DNA of 7,015 bases from Balneolales bacterium. GTDB lineage: Bacteria > Bacteroidota > Rhodothermia > Balneolales > Natronogracilivirgulaceae. Each line of letters starts with the position of its first letter. Position 1 is the first letter of the stretch. The notes beneath the pieces were generated by a model that was not told the origin of the DNA, did not search any database, and saw only the letters and a program-made list of their open reading frames with translations. Of the stretch, positions 1-5,717 are shown piece by piece. The translations under genes were made by a program, and so were the position numbers. The stretch is taken from positions 1 to 7,015 of the forward strand of contig SLQI01000205.1 of the NCBI GenBank assembly GCA_007131535.1, read 5' to 3'.

Positions 1-635
1 GAAGTGCCGGAAAACGCGATACATTTTCGATCGCCGGGAACAGCGTCCACCGCGACAGGCTCCGTATGTTTTTCTACTGCAACGGACTCTCCGGTAAGTA
101 CGGATTCTTCGATTTTCAGATTTTTTGCTTTTAGCAACCGTACATCTGCCGGTACTTTATCTCCCGGCTCCAACAACACCATGTCTCCGGGCACAAGGTT
201 AGCCGCGTCTATTTTTCTGCGCCTTCCCTCCCGGATTACCATTGCATCAAGCGAGAGCATTTTTCGGATGCTTTCTATTGCTTTTTCCGCCTTGCCCTCC
301 TGAATAAACCCTATCAACGCATTTATAATTACTACGGCAAGGATAACTCCGGTATCAATCCAGTATTCGAGAAGTGCGGTAACTACAGCGGCTGCCAGAA
401 GCAGGTAAATCAATACATTGTGAAACTGATACAAAAACCGAATAATCGCCGGCTGGGATTTGGTTTCCGGCAGCTTGTTCGGCCCGTAGGCTTGCAGTCT
501 TTGTGCGGCATCATCATCTGTAAGCCCGTTTTCAGGGGTTTGCAGTTCCTTAAGTGCAACTTCGGTTGAAATACTGTGAAAATCTGCTTTGCCGGAACCA
601 TTTAATTTTTTGTTGGCTTCTAATACACTCTCCAT
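1..635 (-). CDS. P2-type cation-transporting P-type ATPase, N-terminal part (runs off left edge)
   Basis: This is the first 211 codons of a membrane ion pump; the rest lies beyond base 1. It starts at ATG 635-633, with AAGG eight bases upstream. Residues about 20-60 form the cation-ATPase N-terminal domain, with the typical LQAYGPNKLPE at 48-57. Two hydrophobic helices follow (about 74-93 and 95-113), fitting M1 and M2. The actuator domain then shows VPGD at 148-151, the GDKVPAD motif at 158-164 and the dephosphorylation motif TGES at 181-184. The phosphorylated DKTG aspartate and the ion-binding helices M4-M6 are not in the window, so the ion cannot be read. The N-terminus resembles bacterial P2 pumps of the PacL/CtpF kind (Ca2+, or sometimes Na+ or H+, by family knowledge). 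The P-type ATPase call is certain; the ion is open. Confidence 0.95.
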   Translation of the reverse strand, partial: MESVLEANKKLNGSGKADFHSISTEVALKELQTPENGLTDDDAAQRLQAYGPNKLPETKSQPAIIRFLYQFHNVLIYLLLAAAVVTALLEYWIDTGVILAVVIINALIGFIQEGKAEKAIESIRKMLSLDAMVIREGRRRKIDAANLVPGDMVLLEPGDKVPADVRLLKAKNLKIEESVLTGESVAVEKHTEPVAVDAVPGDRKCIAFSGT

Positions 636-760
636 AACCGTGACCTTGCAAATAATAATTTAAGTCTTACGCCCGAATAAGTTATATAAGTAGTAGTTTA
701 ATAACGAAGAATCAGGAAGGATTATAAACCAAAAACTGAAAAAATGAGATTTTTGTGTCT
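636..760. other. Short AT-rich gap between the ATPase and SDR genes
   Basis: This gap follows the SDR stop codon and precedes the ATPase start on the minus strand. It should therefore hold the end of the SDR transcript and the ATPase promoter. The only hairpin I find near the SDR stop is all A/T (740-745 with 749-754, loop of three) and is followed on the minus strand by a short T run. It is too weak to call a terminator. A TATATAA stretch near 681-690 could be part of an ATPase promoter, but I see no convincing -35 partner. Read-through from the SDR gene into the ATPase gene is possible. Confidence 0.4.
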
Positions 761-2251
761 TCACATCTTTTGAACATTAAATGAATATTCTGTGTTGCTT
801 TGCATTGCTATGTGTTTTATCAAACCGCTGAATATTATTCGGTGGACGGGATACAAGGCATACCAATACACCCATCCCCAAAAACCCTTCGACGCAAAAA
901 AAGCTGTTTGGGTCAGCAGTGTGGTTCCATCCTCCCTTGATTTAACCTGAAACTGGAGCCAGGCCCGGCCGGGCACTTTCATTTCCGCCCGCAGCCTCAT
1001 CAAACGATCCGGTTCCACGGCCTCTACCCGCCAGAAATCAAGGGCATCACCGACGCGTACCTCTACAGGATCACGGCGCCCGCGTCTCAACCCTACCCCT
1101 CCGATCATCCGGTCCAGCAGCCCGCGTAAACGCCAGGCCCAATTCATATACAACCAGCCCCGGTTGCCTCCCAGGCTCGTTAATACCTTATAAACCTGCT
1201 CAGCTGATGCCCGGACTATGATGGCGCGGTGCTCCTGTATGATTCCTTCCTGCGTTGTAAGCTCCACCGGTTTAATATCCCCCGAGCTTGTGCTGAGTGC
1301 GTCACTCCAGCTCGTTGATACCTGGCCTGTGTCCAGTTTAGATAACGCCCGTTCAACTGATATTCTGTAGCTTACGGGTTTAATTTCCGGGAACAGCGTC
1401 CTGGCTACCGGATCACTTACTATACTTTCATTGCGCAACCCTTCTATTAGCGGCTTCGCAATAGTTGTTGGTATCGGCGTAACCAGATGAACCCAGTAGG
1501 ATGATAACCTGGGAGTAAGTACCGGAACGGGAACCAACCAGCGTTTTAGTCCACGCACCTCGGCATAGATTTTCATCATATCCCCATACGTAATTACATC
1601 TTCTCCACCGATTTCGATGATTTTATCTGCTGTTTCCGGTTCCTTCAAAGCTGCCGCCAGGTAGGCAAGAACTTCTCTAATACCTATGGGTTGGGTTTTG
1701 GTAAAGACCCAGCGGGGACAGATCATTATGGGGATACGCTCGGTGAGGTAACGTATCAACTCGAATGATAAACTGCCGGAACCCACTATAACCCCGGCTC
1801 TAAACTCCGTTACCGGCACCCCGCCGGCCCGCAATGCTTCAGCAGTCTGTTGTCGGGATTTCAGATGTTCTGATAAGGCAGCTGATTCTTTTGCCAAAGC
1901 CCCCAGGTATATAATTCGCCCTACGCCCTCTTTTTCAGCAGATCTGCCGAATATCTCAGCTGCGTTGAGATCGCGTTCATGAAATCCGCTTCCGGCACCC
2001 ATACTGTGTACCAGATAATAAGCTACTGAAACTCCCTCCAATGCAGGCAGAACGGTCTCCGGTTTGAGCAGGTCGCCCTGGATAATTTCTACTTTATCAA
2101 ACCAGTCCCTGCCTTTTAGTCGATCCGAATCCCGTACCAGACAGCGAACCCTATAGCCTTCCCCAAGGAGTTGCGGCACCAGTCTGCCACCGATATAACC
2201 GGTCGCTCCGGTTACCAGAACAAGCCCCTTTTTCTCTGAAGGATTCAACAT
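761..2251 (-). CDS. Atypical SDR (NmrA/YbjT-like) NAD(P)-binding protein with C-terminal DUF2867 domain
   Basis: This 496-residue protein has two parts. Residues about 9-300 are a Rossmann-fold NAD(P)-binding domain. The dinucleotide motif TGATGYIGGR lies at 14-23 (G15, G18, G21). VRD at 39-41 is positioned to touch the NADP phosphate. QGDL lies at 58-61, YYLVHSMG at 78-85 and IIYLGAL at 113-119. I see no classical YxxxK catalytic pair, so this is the atypical SDR/NmrA type. Residues about 335-490 match the DUF2867 domain, a ligand-binding-like fold rich in Trp, ending in a hydrophobic stretch with FWGWVYWYALYP. Length and order fit the SDR-DUF2867 family that includes E. coli YbjT. The substrate is unknown. 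The start at 2251 has only a weak GGGAA upstream. The gene is divergent from the exported protein at 2474. Confidence 0.9.
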   Translation of the reverse strand: MLNPSEKKGLVLVTGATGYIGGRLVPQLLGEGYRVRCLVRDSDRLKGRDWFDKVEIIQGDLLKPETVLPALEGVSVAYYLVHSMGAGSGFHERDLNAAEIFGRSAEKEGVGRIIYLGALAKESAALSEHLKSRQQTAEALRAGGVPVTEFRAGVIVGSGSLSFELIRYLTERIPIMICPRWVFTKTQPIGIREVLAYLAAALKEPETADKIIEIGGEDVITYGDMMKIYAEVRGLKRWLVPVPVLTPRLSSYWVHLVTPIPTTIAKPLIEGLRNESIVSDPVARTLFPEIKPVSYRISVERALSKLDTGQVSTSWSDALSTSSGDIKPVELTTQEGIIQEHRAIIVRASAEQVYKVLTSLGGNRGWLYMNWAWRLRGLLDRMIGGVGLRRGRRDPVEVRVGDALDFWRVEAVEPDRLMRLRAEMKVPGRAWLQFQVKSREDGTTLLTQTAFFASKGFWGWVYWYALYPVHRIIFSGLIKHIAMQSNTEYSFNVQKM

Positions 2252-2473
2252 GCCGAATTCCCGGAATTAATGTTCTTTGATTGTTTGATTTCAACTACAC
2301 CCCATTTGCGGATTTCGTTCAGCCCGGTATTCCGGGACAAAACGAGTTTTCTGACGGAGACAATTTATATGCTGCCCGGTGCAATTTACGATCCGCATTT
2401 TTACGGCAGGTTTCTCATTCATATCATGTGTAGTAGAGGTAGCCAACTATATCCATAAATAGTCTTACGTTTT
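2252..2473. promoter_or_regulatory. Divergent intergenic region between the SDR gene and the exported-protein gene
   Basis: This 222-base gap should carry promoters for both flanking genes. On the plus strand, TTTACG (2400-2405) and TATCAT (2422-2427) are 16 bases apart and resemble -35 and -10 boxes for the gene at 2474. On the minus strand, a weaker TTGGCT/TATGAA pair, 17 bases apart, overlaps the same place. Nothing recognisable as an operator is present. A small CCCGG/CCGGG hairpin with a TATT loop sits at 2323-2336. A plus-strand reading frame of 62 codons (2270-2458) is present, but its protein looks random. The promoter reading comes from eye matching only. Confidence 0.35.
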
Positions 2474-2953
2474 ATGAAGTACGCCAAGACCTTATACACA
2501 ATGCTGATTTTGCTCACCTCAACGGGTTTAAGCTTCGGTCAGTCCGACTATGAACCCTTAACCGTTGTAGTATCGCCGGAACGAGACCCCTATCCCGTAC
2601 CGCTTGAGATCTCAGCTTACATCATAAATACTGGCGTAGGTATCCATACTTCTGCCAATCTTGTTCAGGGTAACAGCAGTTTTTGGAATAGTGCCGCTTC
2701 AGCTGCTTTAGGAACCGGCACTCTGGTAATGAGCAACAGCTACCGGGCAAACTATGAAACCACAGGACTCATTTCCGGCACCGTTACACTTACCATCGGT
2801 TTGCTCGGTTTGGCCGAGTGGGGGGTCGGGCAATATTCCGAAAGCGAACAGGGTCTGTTCCCAACTATTCTGAATGACTCCTGGAATATCCGTGTTGGCC
2901 GGGAACCCGGTTTCATCGATAGCGCAACCATTAGTGTTGGCTATAGGTTTTAA
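2474..2953 (+). CDS. Small exported protein of unknown function, possibly outer-membrane associated
   Basis: I do not recognise this 159-residue protein. It starts with a Sec signal peptide: K2 and K5, a hydrophobic core at about 10-19, and likely cleavage after SFG (22). There is no lipobox cysteine. The mature part is about 137 residues, rich in Gly, Ser and Thr. It has alternating polar and hydrophobic stretches and one Gly-rich hydrophobic segment at about 96-116. It ends in ATISVGYRF; an alternating strand with a final Phe is the typical C-terminal signal of outer-membrane beta-barrel proteins. A surface or small-barrel role is therefore possible, but it is short for a barrel. No Shine-Dalgarno precedes the ATG, as is common in Bacteroidota. 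It is the only plus-strand gene here and stands alone. It is probably real, given the clear signal peptide and codon content; the function is unknown. Confidence 0.75.
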   Translation: MKYAKTLYTMLILLTSTGLSFGQSDYEPLTVVVSPERDPYPVPLEISAYIINTGVGIHTSANLVQGNSSFWNSAASAALGTGTLVMSNSYRANYETTGLISGTVTLTIGLLGLAEWGVGQYSESEQGLFPTILNDSWNIRVGREPGFIDSATISVGYRF

Positions 2954-3036
2954 ATAAGTTTATTCCGGATTATTACTGGCATATCCGTAAAGATGAGCGG
3001 TACGGAATGCATTTGCGGAGGATGAAGAGAAAATGA

Positions 3037-3071
3037 ATTTCCCTCCCGGTACTCCGATCCGGGAGGGAAAT
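3037..3071 (-). terminator. Intrinsic terminator of the HU gene
   Basis: A perfect 13-bp inverted repeat, ATTTCCCTCCCGG (3037-3049) with its complement at 3059-3071, encloses a 9-base loop. It begins 12 bases past the HU stop codon. On the minus strand the stem is followed by the T-rich TCATTTTCTCTTC, as expected for Rho-independent termination. On the plus strand no T run follows, so it would be a poor terminator for the converging exported-protein gene, though it may still slow polymerase or shield that transcript's 3' end. Confidence 0.85.
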
Positions 3072-3083
3072 ATTCAGAAGGTC

Positions 3084-3356
3084 TTACTTGACCTCATCGG
3101 CCAGTTTTTTACCCGGCTTGAACTTAACCACCTTCTTGGCGGGGATGTTGATTGTTTCCCCTGTTGCCGGATTTACCCCTCGACGCCCTGCACGTTCCTT
3201 GGCTTCAAAAGTTCCGAAACCAATCAGGGTCACCTTATCTCCTTTTTTGAGAGTATTTGAGGTATTTTTGATGAACGAATCCAGAGCCGACTGGGCCTGG
3301 TTCTTGGATATGTTAGCATCCGCTGCGATTCGATCTACAAGTTCTCCTTTATTCAT
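3084..3356 (-). CDS. hup: HU-family nucleoid DNA-binding protein
   Basis: This is a small basic DNA-bending protein that acts as a homodimer or heterodimer on the chromosome. With the start at 3356 it has 90 residues, the usual HU length, beginning MNKGELVD. The N-terminal helices (about 3-38) form the dimer body. GFGTF lies at 46-50, followed by the beta-arm ERAGRRGVNPATGETI at 54-69. The arm carries R58 and R59 and the DNA-intercalating proline P63. The C-terminus is IPAKKVVKFKPGKKL. An in-frame ATG three codons earlier (3365) would add MRN; I prefer 3356 because of family length and a GAGG just upstream, though the spacing is short (3 bases). It is a single-gene unit with its own terminator and a leader of up to about 110 bases. 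Family assignment is certain; whether it is the main HU or a paralogue cannot be told. Confidence 0.97.
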   Translation of the reverse strand: MNKGELVDRIAADANISKNQAQSALDSFIKNTSNTLKKGDKVTLIGFGTFEAKERAGRRGVNPATGETINIPAKKVVKFKPGKKLADEVK

Positions 3357-3365
3357 ATTCCTCAT

Positions 3366-3668
3366 TTTTTAGTGAGACGTAATTAGGCTTAAGCAGCAAA
3401 GCCTTTGACAGAACTAAGTTAGAAAAACCAAACGGAAATTCTACAAGAATTTTAAATTTATTCTTACCAAACTATAATAGTAAATACGAGATTTATAAAC
3501 AGTTGTAATTCAGATACTTACGCCACATCGGATTTTTGCCCCCGCTAATATTCTCTAAGAAGCTCCAAAATTTTTTGATGCTTTCCGAGCCTGAATGACG
3601 GCACATTTTAGTACCAAACTGCCCTGTCCACGCATCTTTCAGCATTAAGCTCAGTTATATTTCCGGTA
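3366..3668. other. AT-rich intergenic region: HU leader/promoter and lipocalin 3' end
   Basis: This 303-base gap has no credible gene. Its left half should hold the HU promoter. On the minus strand TATAGTTTG (3476-3468) resembles the TAnnTTTG -7 box used by Bacteroidota sigma factors, with one extra base, about 110 bases before the HU start. Its -33 partner is unclear, so I rate it low. At 3560-3583 an A/T-rich hairpin pairs 10 of 12 positions around a tiny loop. The right end holds half of the inverted repeat that overlaps the lipocalin stop codon. No tRNA or other structured RNA family is recognised. Confidence 0.4.
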
Positions 3669-3679
3669 TTAATGCTGAA
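3638..3679 (-). repeat. 11-bp inverted repeat spanning the lipocalin stop codon
   Basis: TTCAGCATTAA (3638-3648) and its exact complement (3669-3679) flank 20 bases. The right arm covers the last lipocalin codons and the TAA stop at 3671-3669. In the lipocalin mRNA this would make a stem-loop right at the stop. No T run follows on the minus strand, so it is not a standard intrinsic terminator. It may protect the 3' end of the mRNA or help a weaker termination event. The repeat is exact; any function is inferred. Confidence 0.55.
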
Positions 3680-4178
3680 CAAAAATCAGCTCCTCAGTAT
3701 TAAAACCTAACTCTTTACTGAATTCCACAAACCGATCAATTATATGCTGATCAACTTCCGGAGTTCGGGCAAGCAGCCACAGATACGATGTACTTGCTCC
3801 GCTTACAAAGGCATACTGATAATCCTCATCCAGCTCAAATATGACATAGGACCCATAAAATGGGCCAAAAAACGATACCTTTAAATGTCCGACTCCCTCT
3901 TTACCGGCATAATAAGCCCTGCCTTTGGCCTGCGACCATTTGTCTTTGGATACATCATACCCACGGTTAACTACGTAAATTCTGCCTTTTTCCTGAAGCT
4001 CATACTCTGCTGTTACCCGCTCAAGCCCCCGCTCAAAAGAATGATCAAGCCGGGCGATTTCATACCATTTTCCCTGGTACCGCTCCGGATCAAAATTTTC
4101 AACCGGTTTCACTCCCTCCGGAATTCTAAGACAGCTCCCCATCAAAACAGAAAAAATCAAAATGAATATTACACGCAT
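3669..4178 (-). CDS. blc: Blc-type bacterial lipocalin, outer-membrane lipoprotein
   Basis: This 169-residue protein is close to E. coli Blc, a lipoprotein that binds fatty acids or lysophospholipids and is linked to envelope maintenance. The signal peptide ends in LMGSC, with C16 as the lipidated cysteine. Met at -3 is a slightly unusual lipobox, and the +2 residue is Leu rather than Asp, which favours outer-membrane sorting. The lipocalin signature G36-K37-W38 begins GKWYEIARLDHSFERG. Further Blc landmarks are VNRGYD, KVSFFGPFYGSY and YLWLLARTP. Length fits the family. AGGAG at 4189-4185 (minus strand) lies six bases before the ATG, the best ribosome site in the window, and fixes the start. 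It appears to be a single gene. The region directly upstream (4243-4435) is occupied by a MITE-like element, so its promoter is either within the remaining 64 bases or supplied by the element. Confidence 0.95.
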   Translation of the reverse strand: MRVIFILIFSVLMGSCLRIPEGVKPVENFDPERYQGKWYEIARLDHSFERGLERVTAEYELQEKGRIYVVNRGYDVSKDKWSQAKGRAYYAGKEGVGHLKVSFFGPFYGSYVIFELDEDYQYAFVSGASTSYLWLLARTPEVDQHIIDRFVEFSKELGFNTEELIFVQH

Positions 4179-4184
4179 GGCAAG

Positions 4185-4189
4185 CTCCT
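4185..4189 (-). promoter_or_regulatory. Strong Shine-Dalgarno of the lipocalin gene
   Basis: AGGAG on the minus strand lies six bases before ATG 4178-4176. It decides the start and contrasts with the weak or absent sites of the SDR and exported-protein genes. Confidence 0.8.
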
Positions 4190-4238
4190 GATGTTTTTCA
4201 CCGCATCATTACGGGTTGATGAACAGCATCTCCCTTGT

Positions 4239-4439
4239 TTAGTTAGTGTCTGTAAGAAAACTCATGATGCCATTTGGAAACAAAGGGTAATTAAGGTAAA
4301 TCAGTAGATTAAGAAAAATTGAGTATTTGGCTCAATGAGTTGCTTTAAACCCAACCTGAATTCCTGAATTACCGAATATACGGCACCAGATATTGGCATT
4401 TATCAAGATATTACCTGTTTTCTTACAGGCACTAATTAG
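4239..4439. mobile_element. MITE-like foldback element with TTAG target duplication
   Basis: A 193-bp element (4243-4435) is bounded by 19-bp terminal inverted repeats. The left one is TTAGTGTCTGTAAGAAAAC (4243-4261). The right one (4417-4435) is its complement with one mismatch, at position 7 (C for T). Directly outside each end is TTAG (4239-4242 and 4436-4439). This fits a 4-bp target duplication better than a longer inverted repeat, since TTAG is repeated directly rather than inverted. The inside has no credible coding frame and folds on itself through nested inverted repeats. Size, ends, duplication and lack of a transposase fit a miniature inverted-repeat transposable element moved in trans. 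The TTAG site matches the YTAR target of part of the IS5 family, but the ends do not let me name a parent. It lies between the serine hydrolase stop and the lipocalin start. Confidence 0.75.
4286..4373. repeat. Internal nested inverted repeats of the MITE-like element
   Basis: The inner left arm 4286-4304 (GGTAATTAAGGTAAATCAG) pairs with 4356-4373 at 16 positions, with two mismatches and one extra base. Within it, ATTGAG (4318-4323) and CTCAAT (4331-4336) form a central hairpin with a 7-base loop. Outside it, ATGCCA (4267-4272) pairs with TGGCAT (4394-4399). With the terminal repeats, most of the element can fold into one long imperfect hairpin in DNA or RNA. Confidence 0.65.
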
Positions 4440-4462
4440 TTTCATTATTCTTTAAACGCGGC

Positions 4463-4490
4463 AAGCCACCACCCCGGTGTGCGTTGGCTT
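4463..4490 (-). terminator. Possible terminator of the GHL10-serine hydrolase pair
   Basis: AAGCCA (4463-4468) pairs with TGGCTT (4485-4490) and encloses a short GC-rich inner pairing around 4470-4479. The hairpin lies 43 bases past the serine hydrolase stop. On the minus strand only GCCGCGTTTAAAG follows, so the T run is poor. Position and stem suggest a terminator, but efficiency is doubtful. Confidence 0.4.
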
Positions 4491-4532
4491 TACGGAAAAA
4501 TTGAAATTTCATCAGCCAAACGGCCTGTTCGC

Positions 4533-5717
4533 CTATCTAACCGAGGCCCCTACAATATTTGAAACGTACCGCCGCAATCGCACCACGCTCGCAGTGTCAT
4601 CGGGGTGAACGCGGTTGGTGAGTAGGATTACGGCCAGATCAGCCTCAGGGTCTATGTGTATTGACGGACCGGTATAGCCGGTGTGTCCGTAGGTAGCGTC
4701 AGATGCCAAATCTCCCTGGTTGGTGCTGAAAGCCGAGTGCATGTCCCACCCCAAAGCTCTGCCGAATTCTTCCATACCATAAGGCATCTGCGAGAACTTA
4801 GAAACCCCGGCGGGACTTAAAATGCGCCGGCCGTCATACTCGCCTTCATTCAATATCATAAGAGCAAACCGGCCAATATCGTCAAGGTTTGAAAACAGAC
4901 CGGCGTGACCGGCAACCCCGCCCATAATCTCCCGGGCACGGGGATCATGCACGATGCCGGTCAGATATTCCCCATCTATTTTTTCGGTGGGTGCAATCTG
5001 ATCCGTTTCTTCCGGAAGAAACCCGGTGCTATTCATCTCCATCGGGGTAAATATATGCCCGGCTGTATATTCATGAAGCGTCATCCCGGTTACATTCTCC
5101 AGGATGGTCTGCAGGGTGATAAAACCGATATCACTATAAATAAAAGACTCCCCGACCTTGCCCCGGAGCTTTCCTTCATTTATGTATTTCAAAAAGTTCT
5201 TCCGGTCGGCTTCCCCGAATTTTTCTTCTACCTGCTCCGCTGTGATAATGGGAGGAAAACCTGCGGTATGCGTTAACAAGTGCTTGATGCGCATAGTGGT
5301 ATTATCATCTTCATCCACCCGCTTCGGATCGAAATTCTCAATATGGTCTGAAACCGCGTCGGTCAGGCTGATTTTCCCCCGTTCTACCAGCTGCATTATT
5401 GCCGTTGAAGTCGCTATCGGCTTGGAAAGAGAAGCCAGATCATATACGGTTCGCTCATCAACTTTAGCGGCACCGGCATCATAACTTAAATGACCGTAAA
5501 ACTGCCGGTAGGCAACCATACCGTCCCGAATTACCATCAGCGCGGCACCGGGTGTTTTTCGGTCGGCAATAGCTTGCTCAATCAGATCATCCACCCGCTG
5601 TAAATGTTCGGCATCCAGACCGGCTTGCTCGGGAGTGCTGATGGGTAAAGGCTGCGCCAGAGTAGTAACCGAAATTCCCCATGAAACTATCACCAACAGT
5701 AAAACTTTTATCATCAT
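4533..5717 (-). CDS. Exported serine hydrolase, beta-lactamase/class C PBP fold
   Basis: This 394-residue protein has a Sec signal peptide with likely cleavage at TLA-Q (after residue 21) and should act in the periplasm. The beta-lactamase/D-Ala-D-Ala carboxypeptidase fold shows all three active-site motifs: S96-L-S-K99 (nucleophile S96, base K99), Y194-S-D196, and H345-T-G347 in place of KTG. LLTHTAGF at 147-154 and AGHAGLFSN at 269-277 are family landmarks. Relatives include the YfeW/EstB esterase and PBP4B types and Bacillus AmiE (YbbE), an N-acetylmuramyl-L-alanine amidase. Substrate cannot be read from sequence. The start overlaps the stop of the upstream GHL10 gene as ATGA, so the two are likely translationally coupled. 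A second ATG follows at once (5714-5712); GGAG lies two bases from the first and five from the second, so the second may be the real start. Complete; no lost motif. Confidence 0.95.
   Translation of the reverse strand: MMIKVLLLVIVSWGISVTTLAQPLPISTPEQAGLDAEHLQRVDDLIEQAIADRKTPGAALMVIRDGMVAYRQFYGHLSYDAGAAKVDERTVYDLASLSKPIATSTAIMQLVERGKISLTDAVSDHIENFDPKRVDEDDNTTMRIKHLLTHTAGFPPIITAEQVEEKFGEADRKNFLKYINEGKLRGKVGESFIYSDIGFITLQTILENVTGMTLHEYTAGHIFTPMEMNSTGFLPEETDQIAPTEKIDGEYLTGIVHDPRAREIMGGVAGHAGLFSNLDDIGRFALMILNEGEYDGRRILSPAGVSKFSQMPYGMEEFGRALGWDMHSAFSTNQGDLASDATYGHTGYTGPSIHIDPEADLAVILLTNRVHPDDTASVVRLRRYVSNIVGASVR

Noticed and set aside
4..303. Plus-strand 99-codon frame at the left edge, and a minus-strand frame at 410-601
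   Set aside because: Both are in the wrong frame over the P-type ATPase, whose minus-strand translation from 635 shows the GDxxPAD and TGES motifs.
740..754. AAAAAT/ATTTTT hairpin after the SDR gene as a terminator
   Set aside because: The stem is all A/T with a three-base loop, too weak to call. Similar pairings arise by chance in AT-rich gaps.
2270..2458. Plus-strand 62-codon reading frame upstream of the exported-protein gene
   Set aside because: No ribosome site, no recognisable domain or signal, and a random-looking composition. It lies in the divergent promoter region.
3363..3365. ATG three codons upstream as the HU start
   Set aside because: The HU family normally begins at the MNK position and has about 90 residues. 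No ribosome site precedes the earlier ATG.
3885..4307. Plus-strand 140-codon frame opposite the lipocalin gene
   Set aside because: It is antisense to a firmly identified Blc gene and runs into the MITE-like element, with no family resemblance.
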